Shown piece by piece: positions 31,296-43,458 of a stretch of 64,000 bases of DNA (positions are counted from its first letter, which is position 1; each line of letters begins with the position of its first letter). The translations under genes were made by a program, and so were the position numbers. The notes beneath the pieces are model-generated. The model had not been told where the DNA came from. It searched no databases and saw only the letters and a list, made by a program, of their open reading frames with translations. The stretch covers positions 1 through 64,000 of the forward strand of contig NZ_JAVHTY010000002.1 in assembly GCF_031085165.1 (NCBI RefSeq), given 5' to 3'. Source of the stretch: Pseudomonas sp. 102515. GTDB taxonomy: Bacteria > Pseudomonadota > Gammaproteobacteria > Pseudomonadales > Pseudomonadaceae.

Positions 31296-31724
31296 TCAGA
31301 CACGTGACAGCTGATGGTCCTGTAGAGCATAGCCAAGCTTGCGGTAGAAGCGAAAACCTTCGCGCATCGCCTGGCGCACGTCGGGGGCTTCGACGACCAC
31401 CTCGGCGATGCGGGCGAAACCCGCATGGCAGGGCGGCGGGGCCAGGCTGAGGTTGACCAGCAGCTCGCCTTTCTGCTCGGCGGGCGTGATCAGGCCCAGC
31501 ACCACTGGGCTGTCGCTGGCGTTCTCCGCCAGATCGTGGGGAACGAAGCTGTCGGGGCGGAACGCCCACAGCTGCTCGTCCAGGCGCTGGCGCTGCTCGG
31601 CGTCGGCGCAGTGCACATAGACCGGGATGCCCTGCTTCCAGGCCTTGTCCACCAGCCGGCAGGCAAAGGCCAGCCGCGCCGCGGGGTCGGTGGAAGGCAG
31701 GACATAGAAGTCGACACGGGTCAT
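31296..31724 (-). CDS. holC: DNA polymerase III subunit chi
   Basis: Clamp-loader accessory subunit that binds psi and single-strand-binding protein. The 142-residue protein matches HolC throughout: MTRVDFYVLP at the start, ACRLVDKAWKQGIPVYVHCAD, LDEQLWAFRPDSFVPHDL, and the SSB-tail-binding FRPDSFVPH region. It lies in the conserved pepA-holC-hypothetical-valS order, but a stable hairpin separates it from pepA. Confidence 0.93.
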   Translation of the reverse strand: MTRVDFYVLPSTDPAARLAFACRLVDKAWKQGIPVYVHCADAEQRQRLDEQLWAFRPDSFVPHDLAENASDSPVVLGLITPAEQKGELLVNLSLAPPPCHAGFARIAEVVVEAPDVRQAMREGFRFYRKLGYALQDHQLSRV

Positions 31725-31754
31725 GGAGGATCACGAGGAAGGGGAGGGGAACGG

Positions 31755-31786
31755 CAAGGCCGCGACGTGAGGGCGTCGCGGCCTTG
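31755..31786 (-). terminator. Hairpin between pepA and holC
   Basis: A 13-bp perfect stem CAAGGCCGCGACG (31755-31767) / CGTCGCGGCCTTG (31774-31786), ten bases after the pepA stop. The minus-strand tail is pyrimidine-rich but has no T run, so it may end pepA only partly and allow read-through into holC. Confidence 0.55.
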
Positions 31787-31795
31787 GGCAGAGGC

Positions 31796-33379
<1,584 letters not shown>

Positions 33380-33466
33380 TCAACGGGTGGGCCTTGCAAC
33401 GCAAGCCATGCAGCCGAGCTAGTGTGAGCGTTCGCGCCAGAGCCTGACAACCCTGGAGAATCCTGT

Positions 33467-34579
33467 TTGATCGTCTTCCGCTATCTGTCTCGAGAAGTTC
33501 TCACCACCCTCGGTGCGGTCAGTGCCGTGCTGCTGGTGATCATCATGAGCGGCCGCTTCATCAAGTACCTGGCCCAGGCGGCCCAGGGCCTGCTGGATCC
33601 GGGTGTGCTCCTGCTCATCATGGCCTACCGCATCCCCGGTTTCCTGCAGCTGATCCTGCCGCTGGGGCTCTTTCTCGGCTTCCTGCTGGCCTATGGCCGG
33701 CTGTACCTGGACAGCGAGATGACCGTGCTCACCGCCACCGGCCTGAGTCCGCGCCGCCTGCTGGCCTACAGCATGGCCCCGGCCGCGCTGGTGGCCCTGG
33801 TGGTCGCCTGGCTGAGCCTGTCGCTGGCGCCCCTGGGTGTGCAGAAGGTCACCACCATCCTCAACCAGCAGGATGCCATGACCGAGTTCGACACCCTCGA
33901 GCCGGGCCGCTTCCAGTCGCTGCGGGACAACTCGCGGGTCACCTACACCGAGCGCCTGTCGGCGGATCGCAGCCAGCTGGGCGGGGTCTTCATTTCCGAG
34001 CGCAACACCTCCACCGCCGGCGGCAAGGACCGTGGCGTGGGCGTGCTGGTGGCCGATACCGGGCGGCAGGAAATCCACCCGGACGGCAGTCGCTATCTGA
34101 TCCTGCAGAACGGCTTCCGCTACGACGGCGTGCCGGGCCAGGCCGACTACCGCGCGGTGCAGTACGACACCTATGGCGTGCTCTTGCCCAAGCCCGCGGT
34201 CAGCGAGGACATCAGCGAGCGTGACGCCGTCACCACTGGCGAACTCATGCGCAGCAACGAGCTGCAGTATCGCGGCGAACTGCAATGGCGGCTGTCGCTG
34301 CCGATCCTGGTGTTCATCGTGACCCTCATCGCCGTGCCCCTGGCCAAGGTTAATCCGCGCCAGGGCCGCTTCCTCAAGCTGCTGCCGGCGATCCTGCTGT
34401 ACATGGCCTATCTGTCGCTGCTGATCGCCGCCCGCGGCGCCCTGGACAAGGGCCGCCTGCCGCCGGCCATCGGCCTGTGGGGCGTGCACCTGCTGTTCCT
34501 GGTGCTCGGCCTGCTGCTGGCCTTCTGGGAGCCGCTCAAGGCGCGTCTGCGCGGTCACAAGCCGGAGGTAGCGGCATGA
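33467..34579 (+). CDS. lptF: LPS export ABC permease LptF
   Basis: Inner-membrane permease of the LptB2FG complex that extracts lipopolysaccharide and passes it to LptC/A/D. 370 residues: three N-terminal membrane segments (MIVFRYLSREVLTTLGAVSAVLLVIIM...), a periplasmic beta-jelly-roll (about 110-265), and three C-terminal segments (LPILVFIVTLIAVPLAKVNPRQGR). It starts with TTG at 33467, supported by GGAG 9-12 bases upstream. It overlaps lptG by ATGA and is divergent from pepA, as in other pseudomonads. Confidence 0.95.
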   Translation: MIVFRYLSREVLTTLGAVSAVLLVIIMSGRFIKYLAQAAQGLLDPGVLLLIMAYRIPGFLQLILPLGLFLGFLLAYGRLYLDSEMTVLTATGLSPRRLLAYSMAPAALVALVVAWLSLSLAPLGVQKVTTILNQQDAMTEFDTLEPGRFQSLRDNSRVTYTERLSADRSQLGGVFISERNTSTAGGKDRGVGVLVADTGRQEIHPDGSRYLILQNGFRYDGVPGQADYRAVQYDTYGVLLPKPAVSEDISERDAVTTGELMRSNELQYRGELQWRLSLPILVFIVTLIAVPLAKVNPRQGRFLKLLPAILLYMAYLSLLIAARGALDKGRLPPAIGLWGVHLLFLVLGLLLAFWEPLKARLRGHKPEVAA

Positions 34580-35637
34580 ACAAGCTCGACTGGTACATAG
34601 GGCGCACCGTCTTCGTCAGCATCCTCGCGGTGCTGGGCGTGATCGTCGGTCTGGCCCTGCTGTTCGCCTTCATCGACCAGCTCGGCGACTTCGACGACAA
34701 CTACGGCGTCGCCGAGGCGCTCAAGTTCGTCCTGTTGACCTCGCCGCGGCGCGCCTACGAGATGCTGCCCATGGCCGCGCTCATCGGCTGCCTGATCGGC
34801 CTGGGCACCCTGGCCAGCAGCAGCGAGTTGATCGTGATGCGCGCCGCCGGCGTTTCCCTGGGGCGCATCGTATGGGCGGTGATGAAGCCGATGTTCGTGC
34901 TGCTCATCGCCGGCATCCTGGTCGGCGAGTACGTGGCGCCCTGGTCGGAAAACCTGGCGCAGAGCGGCCGCGCCCTGGCGCAGAGCGCCGGCAAGGCGCA
35001 GAGCTCGCGGCATGGCCTCTGGCATCGTCAGGGTCACGAGTACACCCACGTCAACGCGGTGCAGCCCAATGGCCTGCTGCTGGGCGTGACGCGCTACGAA
35101 TTCGACGACAATCGCCACCTGCTGCAATCCAGCTTCGCCCAGCGCGGCACCTATCGCGGCGATCACTGGGAGCTGGAAAACGTCAGCATCACCGACTTCG
35201 GCAATCGCCAGACCAGCATCCGTCAGGAGCCCAGGGTGATCTGGAACGTCGAGCTGACGCCGCAGGTGCTCGACACCGTGATCATGGAGCCGGATGCGCT
35301 GTCGATTTCCGGGCTGTGGTGGTACATCCACTACCTGGCCGATCAGGGGCTGAGCAACAAGAGCTACTGGCTGGCATTCTGGTCGAAGATCTTCCAGCCG
35401 CTGGTGACCGCCGCCCTGGTGCTGATGGCGATCTCCTTCATCTTCGGCCCGCTGCGCTCGGTGACCCTGGGTCAGCGGATCTTCACCGGCGTGATCATCG
35501 GCTTCGCCCTGCGGATCTTCCAGGATCTGCTGGGGCCATCCAGCCTGGTGTTCGGCTTCTCGCCGCTGCTGGCCGTGCTGGCACCGGCGCTGCTCTGCGC
35601 CGTGGCCGGGATACTGTTGCTGCGACGGGCCGGCTAG
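34576..35637 (+). CDS. lptG: LPS export ABC permease LptG
   Basis: Partner permease of LptF. 353 residues, with the same layout: N-terminal helices (LDWYIGRTVFVSILAVLGVIVGLALLF), a periplasmic domain, and C-terminal helices ending in PLRSVTLGQRIFTGVIIGF. The PRRAYEMLPMAALIGCLIGLG segment is the family's coupling-helix region. The start ATG overlaps the lptF stop (34576-34579), with GGAGGTAGC upstream, so translation is coupled. Confidence 0.95.
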   Translation: MNKLDWYIGRTVFVSILAVLGVIVGLALLFAFIDQLGDFDDNYGVAEALKFVLLTSPRRAYEMLPMAALIGCLIGLGTLASSSELIVMRAAGVSLGRIVWAVMKPMFVLLIAGILVGEYVAPWSENLAQSGRALAQSAGKAQSSRHGLWHRQGHEYTHVNAVQPNGLLLGVTRYEFDDNRHLLQSSFAQRGTYRGDHWELENVSITDFGNRQTSIRQEPRVIWNVELTPQVLDTVIMEPDALSISGLWWYIHYLADQGLSNKSYWLAFWSKIFQPLVTAALVLMAISFIFGPLRSVTLGQRIFTGVIIGFALRIFQDLLGPSSLVFGFSPLLAVLAPALLCAVAGILLLRRAG

Positions 35638-35659
35638 GGCCGCCCGTCGGCGCCGCTCG

Positions 35660-35980
35660 CTAGGCGGCGCCCTTGCTCGCTGCCGGCTGCGGCTGCAACC
35701 AGCCGGCGTGCGCTTCGCAGAAGTTCAGGATCCGCTGCACACGGCGGATCTGATCCCGGTGGCGGCATTCGCCCACCACGGTACGCACCAGCAGATCGAC
35801 GTTCTGCATGTGGATCAGGCGCAGATCCGTACTCATGTCGGGGCAGGTTTCCATCTCGTCCATGCGCGTCTCGCAACGCGAGAGCAGCCGCTCGATGAAG
35901 GCCGGGGAGAAGCGGGCGGGGGGCTGGGCTGTTTCCAGGTCCTTGACCGCGACCTGGGAGAGGGGGGAGAGCGTTTCCAT
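35660..35980 (-). CDS. Conserved hypothetical protein
   Basis: A 106-residue soluble protein of unknown function. It has three clear helical stretches (FSPAFIERLLSRCETRMDEM, LRLIHMQNVDLLVRTVVGE, QIRRVQRILNFCEAHAGWL) and three cysteines. I use the ATG at 35980, with GAGA about 9 bases before it; a TTG two codons earlier is possible. It converges with lptG across 22 bases. I recognise no domain. Confidence 0.65.
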   Translation of the reverse strand: METLSPLSQVAVKDLETAQPPARFSPAFIERLLSRCETRMDEMETCPDMSTDLRLIHMQNVDLLVRTVVGECRHRDQIRRVQRILNFCEAHAGWLQPQPAASKGAA

Positions 35981-36080
35981 GCGCAAGATCTCGCGTCCGT
36001 ATCGATGTCTTACTATTGCATGCTTTGCCCCTGCGTTTCAGCTGCCGGTGGTCAGCTGGCTATCCGGTCGTCTCGGAGGC

Positions 36081-36548
36081 TCAGCGCGGATGTCCGGGCG
36101 CTTCCGTCGCCACGTCGAGCAGCGCTGACCGCGCCTCAAGATAAGACTGCTTCTGCTGCAAGTCGGCCGGGCGATCGATGGTGAGCCCGGCCAGATAGCT
36201 CTGCCAGGCGGCCAGATAGGCTTTCTGCGCATTGCGCAGCAGTCGATCCTGGCCGGCGGGTAATTGGCCCGCGGCATGCGTCTCTTCGTCAGCGGCCTGG
36301 ATCTGGCAGCGGCTCAGGCGCCGGCGAAAGTCCGCCAGGCGCCCCTGCTCGCCCGCCAGGCGGGCGTTGTTGCCATGCAGTACCAGCAACTCGCAGCCAT
36401 AGAGGGCGCTGTGTAACCGGGCCTGCAGGGTCCAGCTGGGCGAGCGACTCAGGTCGATACCTGCACCGGCCGGCTGGGCCGGTTGCTGCACGGCGCAGCC
36501 TTGCAGTCCGAGCAGCAGGACGATCAGCAGCGGTGCGGTTCGCCTCAT
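36081..36548 (-). CDS. Small lipoprotein of unknown function
   Basis: A 155-residue protein with a lipoprotein signal (LLLGLQGC, Cys18). The mature part is alpha-helical and rich in Arg, Gln and Ala with several Cys (YGCELLVLHG, SRCQIQ). No enzymatic motif is visible. The start ATG at 36548 overlaps, on the opposite strand, the start region of the cupin gene. Its function is unknown; the length and lipobox make a real gene likely. Confidence 0.7.
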   Translation of the reverse strand: MRRTAPLLIVLLLGLQGCAVQQPAQPAGAGIDLSRSPSWTLQARLHSALYGCELLVLHGNNARLAGEQGRLADFRRRLSRCQIQAADEETHAAGQLPAGQDRLLRNAQKAYLAAWQSYLAGLTIDRPADLQQKQSYLEARSALLDVATEAPGHPR

Positions 36549-36910
36549 ACCTAGCCTTCGATAAGCAAATCGAGAATGCCAGCCTACCGGTAGCGTTCCC
36601 ATTCGGAATCACTGATTGGTCGAAAATCGAACCTGTAGTCCATGCGGGAATGACCGGCTCGGCTCTTTGGCGGACCTGCCAGTTTGGGGCAATACGAGTC
36701 CGCATGGTCGAGTACAGTGAGGGTTACCTTGCCGATCACTGGTGTGGCAAGGGACACATCCTACTTTGCCTGGATGGTCGACTGGATACCGAGCTGGTCG
36801 ATGGTCGCGTCTTCACCTTGACCGCCGGCATGAGCTATCAGGTGGCCGACAATGCAGAGGCTCACAGATCCTCTACCGCGACTGGCGCCAGATTATTCAT
36901 CGTGGATTGA
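36533..36910 (+). CDS. DHCW-motif cupin fold protein, low GC, start uncertain
   Basis: A small cupin of the DHCW-motif group: TDWSKIEP, GSALWRTCQFG, RMVEYSEGYLADHWCGKGHILLCL with the metal-site DHxC pattern, GMSYQVADNAEAHRSSTATGARLFIVD. The role is unknown, possibly a small-molecule-binding barrel. The frame begins at GTG 36533, the only usual start upstream of the conserved FPFGITDWS; the ribosome-binding site is poor, and this start lies inside the antiparallel lipoprotein gene. Base composition is clearly poorer in GC (roughly 54-55%) than its neighbours, suggesting recent acquisition. Confidence 0.72.
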   Translation: MRFASYLAFDKQIENASLPVAFPFGITDWSKIEPVVHAGMTGSALWRTCQFGAIRVRMVEYSEGYLADHWCGKGHILLCLDGRLDTELVDGRVFTLTAGMSYQVADNAEAHRSSTATGARLFIVD

Positions 36911-36945
36911 GGCTCGTATCGAGGCCGCGACCAGGCGCACCAGGC

Positions 36946-36974
36946 ACAAAAAAACCGCCTCAAGGGGCGGTTTC
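36946..36974 (-). terminator. Terminator of tRNA-Leu
   Basis: AAACCGCC (36952-36959) / GGCGGTTT (36966-36973) stem; on the minus strand it runs into seven T residues. Its plus-strand read (after the cupin gene) has only a short T tail, so it may act in both directions. Confidence 0.85.
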
Positions 36975-37017
36975 TTCGGCTTCCAGGCAACACAGGGAAT
37001 GACTGGAAAGTACAGCT

Positions 37018-37102
37018 TGGTGCCCCGGGGGAGACTCGAACTCCCACTCCTTTCGGAAACGGATTTTGAATCCGCCGCGTCTACCGGTTCCGCCACCGGG
37101 GC
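37018..37102 (-). tRNA. tRNA-Leu (anticodon CAA)
   Basis: Acceptor arms GCCCCGG/CCGGGGC (37096-37102 and 37022-37028 on the plus strand), anticodon loop TTCAAAA between CGGA/TCCG arms giving CAA, a long variable arm (CCGTTTCCGAAAGGAG) as in class II tRNAs, T arm GGGAGTTCGAGTCTCCC, and an encoded CCA (37018-37020). It reads UUG codons. It lies next to queA, a common order in pseudomonads. Confidence 0.97.
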
Positions 37103-37113
37103 AATGGCGGCGG

Positions 37114-37142
37114 AGTATAGGGATGCACGCAGGCCCGGTCAA
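37114..37142 (-). promoter_or_regulatory. tRNA-Leu promoter
   Basis: Near-consensus sigma70 boxes on the minus strand: TTGACC (37137-37142) and TATACT (37114-37119) with a 17-base spacer. The tRNA 5' end follows 12 bases downstream of the -10. Confidence 0.85.
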
Positions 37143-37153
37143 TCCAAAGTGCG

Positions 37154-37182
37154 TTGGTGAAAAAGGCCGCTTCCGGTAAGCT
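37154..37182 (+). promoter_or_regulatory. Possible queA promoter
   Basis: TTGGTG (37154-37159) and TAAGCT (37177-37182) with a 17-base spacer, divergent from and only 12 bases away from the tRNA-Leu promoter. A perfect 9-bp inverted repeat AAAGGCCGC/GCGGCCTTT (37162-37193) overlaps the -10 and could be an operator or leader hairpin. Confidence 0.45.
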
Positions 37183-37208
37183 GTGCGGCCTTTCGAGATC
37201 TACCTGCC

Positions 37209-39381
<2,173 letters not shown>

Positions 39382-39528
39382 AAGCCCCTGTCCGATCGTT
39401 CAGGCGAAACGGCGCTCGCGCGTCCTTCGCCGGGTGCGTGAGCGGGGTCCCGAGGCGGTCGAACCGGCGGCGAGCGACCCCCGGCATCTCTTCTTTTTCC
39501 GTCATCCAACTCTGCAAGGAGTAGTGCA

Positions 39529-39873
39529 ATGAGTTTTCTGATTTCCACGGCCCAGGCCCAGGAAGCTGCCGCGCCGGCCGCCAACGCCGCACCGGGGGGT
39601 GAATACATTCAGTTCATCTTCCTGATCGGCTTCGTGGTGATCTTCTATTTCCTGATCTGGCGTCCCCAGGCCAAGCGCACCAAGGATCACAAGAACCTGA
39701 TCGGCGGCTTGCAGAAGGGTGACGAAGTGGTGACCACCGGTGGTATCGCCGGCCGTATCAACAAGGTCACCGACGAGTTCGTGGTACTGGAAGTGTCCGA
39801 CAACGTCGAACTCAAGTTCCAGAAGGGCGCCATCGCCGCGACCCTGCCGAAGGGCACCCTGAAGGCCCTCTGA
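39529..39873 (+). CDS. yajC: Sec translocon accessory protein YajC
   Basis: Small inner-membrane partner of SecDF. 114 residues: a short N-terminal tail, one membrane segment (YIQFIFLIGFVVIFYFLIWRP) and a cytosolic part with GGLQKGDEVVTTGGIAGRI, the family signature. AAGGAG lies 7-12 bases before the ATG. It is 147 bases after tgt; I see no clear terminator between them. Confidence 0.94.
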   Translation: MSFLISTAQAQEAAAPAANAAPGGEYIQFIFLIGFVVIFYFLIWRPQAKRTKDHKNLIGGLQKGDEVVTTGGIAGRINKVTDEFVVLEVSDNVELKFQKGAIAATLPKGTLKAL

Positions 39874-39897
39874 GCCTTCCTCACTCTAGCTAACACC

Positions 39898-39916
39898 GGG
39901 GCGCGCAAGGCGCCCC
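39898..39916 (+). terminator. Hairpin between yajC and secD
   Basis: GGGGCGC (39898-39904) / GCGCCCC (39910-39916) with a five-base loop, followed by a GCCTTTAT tail. It may attenuate transcription between yajC and secD rather than stop it. Confidence 0.35.
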
Positions 39917-39937
39917 GCCTTTATCTCGGGCGGTGTC

Positions 39938-41806
39938 ATGCTCAACAAATATCCCCTCTGGAAGTACCTGCTGATCCTGGCCGTACTGGTCGTGGGCGCC
40001 ATCTATTCGGTTCCTAATCTGTACCCCGACGATCCGGCCCTGCAGATCAGCGCTTCCAGCACCGAACGCGCGGTGACCCCTGCCGATGTGCAGCGGGTGA
40101 ACGCGGCTCTGGCGCAGGCGCAACTCGCCGTGAAATCCAGCGACGTCAACGAGAGCGGCAGCCGGGTGCTGATCCGCCTGGCGCGCGCCGACGATCAGCT
40201 GCCGGCCCAGGAAGTGGTCCGCCGCACCCTCGGCGACGACTTCGTGGTGGCGCTGAACCTGGCGCCCACCACGCCGCAGTGGCTGCGCAAGCTGGGCGCC
40301 AGCCCCATGAAGCTCGGCCTGGACCTGTCCGGCGGTGTGCACTTCCTGCTGGCGGTTGACATGGACAAGGCCGTCGATGCGCGCCTGAAGGTCTATGACA
40401 ACGAGGTCAAGACCCTGCTGCGTCGCGAGAAGGTGCGCTATCGCAGCATGCCCGACCAGAACGGTGCCCTGCAGCTCGGCTTCACCGACGCCGCCGACCT
40501 GCAGCAGGCGCAGAGCCTGATCCGCAAGAACTACACCGATTTCGAGCTGACCACCGATACCCGTGGCGACCTGCAGGTGCTGCGTCTGCAGCTGACCGAG
40601 GCCAAGCTGCGCGAGATCCGCAACTATGCCGTCACCCAGAACCTGACCACGGTGCGCAACCGGGTCAACGAACTGGGCGTGGCCGAGCCGCTGGTGCAGC
40701 GCCAGGGCGCCGACCGCATCGTGGTCGAGCTGCCGGGCGTGCAGGATACCGCCGAAGCCAAGCGCATCCTCGGCAAGACCGCCAACCTGGAATTCCGCCT
40801 GGCCGCCACCGCGGACACCCCGCGCGCCTCCACCGAGAGCTTCGAATTCCGCGAGCCCGGTCGTCCGGCGGTACCGCTGGAACGTAACGTCATCATCACC
40901 GGTGACCAGGTCACCGACGCCTCGGCCAGCTTCGACGAGAACGGCCGGCCCCAGGTCAACATCCGCCTGGATGGCCACGGCGGCGACCTGATCAACCGCG
41001 CTACCCGCAGCAACGTCGGCCGCAGCATGGCCGTGGTGTTCATCGAGCAGCGTCCGGTCACCCGCTACACCACCCAGACCGTGGACGGGGTGCAGAAGGA
41101 AGTGGCGGTGCCCGGCTTCGAGGAAGAGCGGCGCATCATCAGCCTGGCGACCATTCAGTCGGCCCTGGGCAACAGCTTCCGCATCACCGGCCTGAACGGT
41201 TCGGGCGAGGCCTCGGAACTGGCGTTGCTGCTGCGTGCCGGTGGTCTGGCCGCGCCTATGTACTTCGCCGAAGAACGCACCCTTGGCCCGAGCCTGGGCG
41301 CCGACAACATCGAGAAGGGCATCGATGCCTCGCTGTGGGGCATGGTCTTCGTCTCGCTGTTCCTGATCGCCATCTACCGCTTCTTCGGTCTGCTGGCGAC
41401 CATCGCCCTGGGCTTCAACATGGTGCTGCTGATGGCCTTGATGTCGATCCTGCATGCCACCCTGACCTTGCCGGGTATCGCCGGTATCGTCCTGACCATG
41501 GGCCAGGCGGTGGACGCCAACGTGCTGATCTTCTCGCGGATCCGCGAAGAGATCGCCAACGGCATGCCGATCCAGCGCGCCATCCACGAAGGCTTCAGTC
41601 GTGCCTTCACGGCGATCCTGGACTCCAACCTGACGACCCTGCTGGTGGGCGCCATCCTGTTCGCCATGGGCACCGGGCCGGTCAAGGGCTTCGCCGTGAC
41701 CATGTCGCTGGGTATCTTCACCTCCCTGTTCACCGCCATCTTCGTGACCCGTGCCATGGTCAACCTGATTTATGGCGGCCGGAACGTCAAGAAGCTGTGG
41801 ATTTGA
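39938..41806 (+). CDS. secD: Protein translocase subunit SecD
   Basis: Uses the proton motive force to aid late protein translocation and substrate release at the periplasmic side. The 622-residue chain has an N-terminal membrane segment (YLLILAVLVVGAIYSV), periplasmic P1 domain beginning at GLDLSGGVHFLLAVD, then a five-helix SecD/RND block with GQAVDANVLIFSRIREE near the C-terminus. The length fits the gammaproteobacterial form. It is followed 10 bases later by secF. Confidence 0.96.
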   Translation: MLNKYPLWKYLLILAVLVVGAIYSVPNLYPDDPALQISASSTERAVTPADVQRVNAALAQAQLAVKSSDVNESGSRVLIRLARADDQLPAQEVVRRTLGDDFVVALNLAPTTPQWLRKLGASPMKLGLDLSGGVHFLLAVDMDKAVDARLKVYDNEVKTLLRREKVRYRSMPDQNGALQLGFTDAADLQQAQSLIRKNYTDFELTTDTRGDLQVLRLQLTEAKLREIRNYAVTQNLTTVRNRVNELGVAEPLVQRQGADRIVVELPGVQDTAEAKRILGKTANLEFRLAATADTPRASTESFEFREPGRPAVPLERNVIITGDQVTDASASFDENGRPQVNIRLDGHGGDLINRATRSNVGRSMAVVFIEQRPVTRYTTQTVDGVQKEVAVPGFEEERRIISLATIQSALGNSFRITGLNGSGEASELALLLRAGGLAAPMYFAEERTLGPSLGADNIEKGIDASLWGMVFVSLFLIAIYRFFGLLATIALGFNMVLLMALMSILHATLTLPGIAGIVLTMGQAVDANVLIFSRIREEIANGMPIQRAIHEGFSRAFTAILDSNLTTLLVGAILFAMGTGPVKGFAVTMSLGIFTSLFTAIFVTRAMVNLIYGGRNVKKLWI

Positions 41807-41816
41807 GGACGCGCCG

Positions 41817-42722
41817 ATGAAAAAGACCATCAACTTCATGGGCGTACGCAATATCGCGTTCGCCGTTACCGCGCTCCTGACCGTTCTGGCGCTGTTCAGC
41901 TGGTTCTACAAGGGGCTGAACTTCGGCCTGGATTTCACCGGCGGTACCCTGATCGAGCTGCGCTACGAGCAGCCGGCCGATCTCGGCAAGATCCGTCAGC
42001 AACTGCAGGGCGCCGGCTTCGGAGAGGCGGTGGTGCAGAGTTTCGGCGCCACCACCGACGTGCTGGTACGGATGCCGGGTGACAACCCTCAGCTGGGCCA
42101 GCAGGTGACCGGCGCGCTGCAGCAGGCGAGCACCGAGCGCTTCTCCCTGACCCGTACCGAGTTCGTCGGTCCGCAGGTGGGCGAGGAACTGCGTGACCAG
42201 GGTGGCCTGGGCATGCTGCTGGCCCTGGGCAGCGTCCTGGTCTACGTGGCCTTCCGCTTCCAGTGGAAGTTCGCCGTGGGCGCCATCCTTTCGCTGGTGC
42301 ACGACGTGGTGGTGACCCTGGGCCTGCTGTCGTTCTTCCAGATCACCTTCGATCTGACGGTGCTGGCGGCGGTCCTGGCGATCATCGGCTACTCGCTCAA
42401 CGACACCATCGTGGTGTTCGACCGGGTGCGGGAGAACTTCCGGGTGTTGCGCAAGGCCAGTCTGATCGAGAACATCAACGTCTCGACCACCCAGACCCTG
42501 CTGCGCACCCTGGCGACCTCGATCTCGACCCTGCTGGCCGTGGCGGCGCTGCTGTTCTTTGGCGGCGACAACCTGTTCGGCTTCTCGCTGGCGCTGTTCA
42601 TCGGCGTGCTGGCCGGGACCTACTCGTCGATCTATATCGCCAACGTGGTGCTGATCTGGCTGGACCTGAAGAGCGAGGATCTGATTCCCCCGCAAGCCAA
42701 GGAACTCGACGAGCGTCCCTGA
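41817..42722 (+). CDS. secF: Protein translocase subunit SecF
   Basis: Partner of SecD. 301 residues: MKKTINFMGVRNIAFAVTALLTV as first helix, the periplasmic GLNFGLDFTGGTLIELRYEQP block, then five helices with YSLNDTIVVFDRVRENFR, the RND-type signature. I use the ATG at 41817 with GAGGA 7-11 bases upstream; the frame is open further back only into secD. Confidence 0.96.
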   Translation: MKKTINFMGVRNIAFAVTALLTVLALFSWFYKGLNFGLDFTGGTLIELRYEQPADLGKIRQQLQGAGFGEAVVQSFGATTDVLVRMPGDNPQLGQQVTGALQQASTERFSLTRTEFVGPQVGEELRDQGGLGMLLALGSVLVYVAFRFQWKFAVGAILSLVHDVVVTLGLLSFFQITFDLTVLAAVLAIIGYSLNDTIVVFDRVRENFRVLRKASLIENINVSTTQTLLRTLATSISTLLAVAALLFFGGDNLFGFSLALFIGVLAGTYSSIYIANVVLIWLDLKSEDLIPPQAKELDERP

Positions 42723-42781
42723 TGTCCCAGGCATGGCAAAGGGCCATGTGCCCGCTATGACAGAGTAGTCAGGAGGTTGTA

Positions 42782-43309
42782 GTGAACAAGTCGATGCTCG
42801 TAGGTACGGTTCTGGGAGTCGTCGTCGCCACCGCAGGTGGCGCCGTGGCGTACAGTTTCGTCGACCGCGGGCCTCAGTACGCCGAGGTCGTCGCCGTCCA
42901 GCCGGTCAAGGAAACGGTCAAGACCCCGCGCGAAGTCTGCAAGGAGGTCGCGGTAACTCATCGTCGACCTGTTCAGGACCAACACCAGATCGCCGGGACC
43001 GCCGTAGGCGCGGTCGTCGGCGGTCTGCTGGGCAACCAGGTCGGCAACGGCAGCGGCAAGACCCTGGCGACCATCGCCGGTGCCGTGGGCGGTGGTTACG
43101 CCGGCAACAAGGGTCAGGAATACATGCAGAGCCGCGACACCTACACCACCACTCAGACCCGCTGCAGCACGGTCACCGACAGCAAAGACCAGGTGGTCGG
43201 CTATGACGTCAAGTACCTGCTGGATGGCAAGATCGGCCAGGTTCGCATGGACCACGAGCCGGGCAAGCAACTGGAAGTGAAGAACGGCCAGGTGCTGGCC
43301 AGCCAGTGA
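42782..43309 (+). CDS. Glycine-zipper 2TM envelope protein (SlyB-like)
   Basis: A 175-residue protein starting at GTG 42782, supported by AGGAGGT (42771-42777). It has an N-terminal membrane segment or uncleaved signal (MLVGTVLGVVVATAGGAVAYSF), and a glycine-zipper 2TM domain (GTAVGAVVGGLLGNQVGNGSGK...GAVGGGYAGNKGQEYM). Two Cys (about 51 and 125) may pair in the periplasm. The family is linked to envelope stress and is often next to secF in pseudomonads. The exact role is unknown. Confidence 0.85.
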   Translation: MNKSMLVGTVLGVVVATAGGAVAYSFVDRGPQYAEVVAVQPVKETVKTPREVCKEVAVTHRRPVQDQHQIAGTAVGAVVGGLLGNQVGNGSGKTLATIAGAVGGGYAGNKGQEYMQSRDTYTTTQTRCSTVTDSKDQVVGYDVKYLLDGKIGQVRMDHEPGKQLEVKNGQVLASQ

Positions 43310-43346
43310 TCCACGTCAAGGGTTGAGGCCTCAAGGCCCAGCCGAC

Positions 43347-43386
43347 AAAAAGCCCGCTACCAGGTGACTGGTAGCGGGCTTTTTTA
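43347..43386 (+). terminator. Bidirectional rho-independent terminator
   Basis: A 12-bp perfect stem AGCCCGCTACCA (43351-43362) / TGGTAGCGGGCT (43369-43380) flanked by AAAA and TTTTT, so it can end the secF-side transcript and also the acyltransferase on the other strand. Confidence 0.92.
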
Positions 43387-43458
43387 TGGGCCTGCTGTGG
43401 TGCCGAGAGGCTCTTTTGATCTGACCGGGGCGCGGGGCACCCTGGCCGGACCCATCAC

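Noticed and set aside
37143-37208. preQ1 riboswitch in the queA leader
   Set aside because: The leader after the probable start is only about 20 bases, and the one dyad overlaps the promoter. No pseudoknot pattern or A-rich tail is seen.
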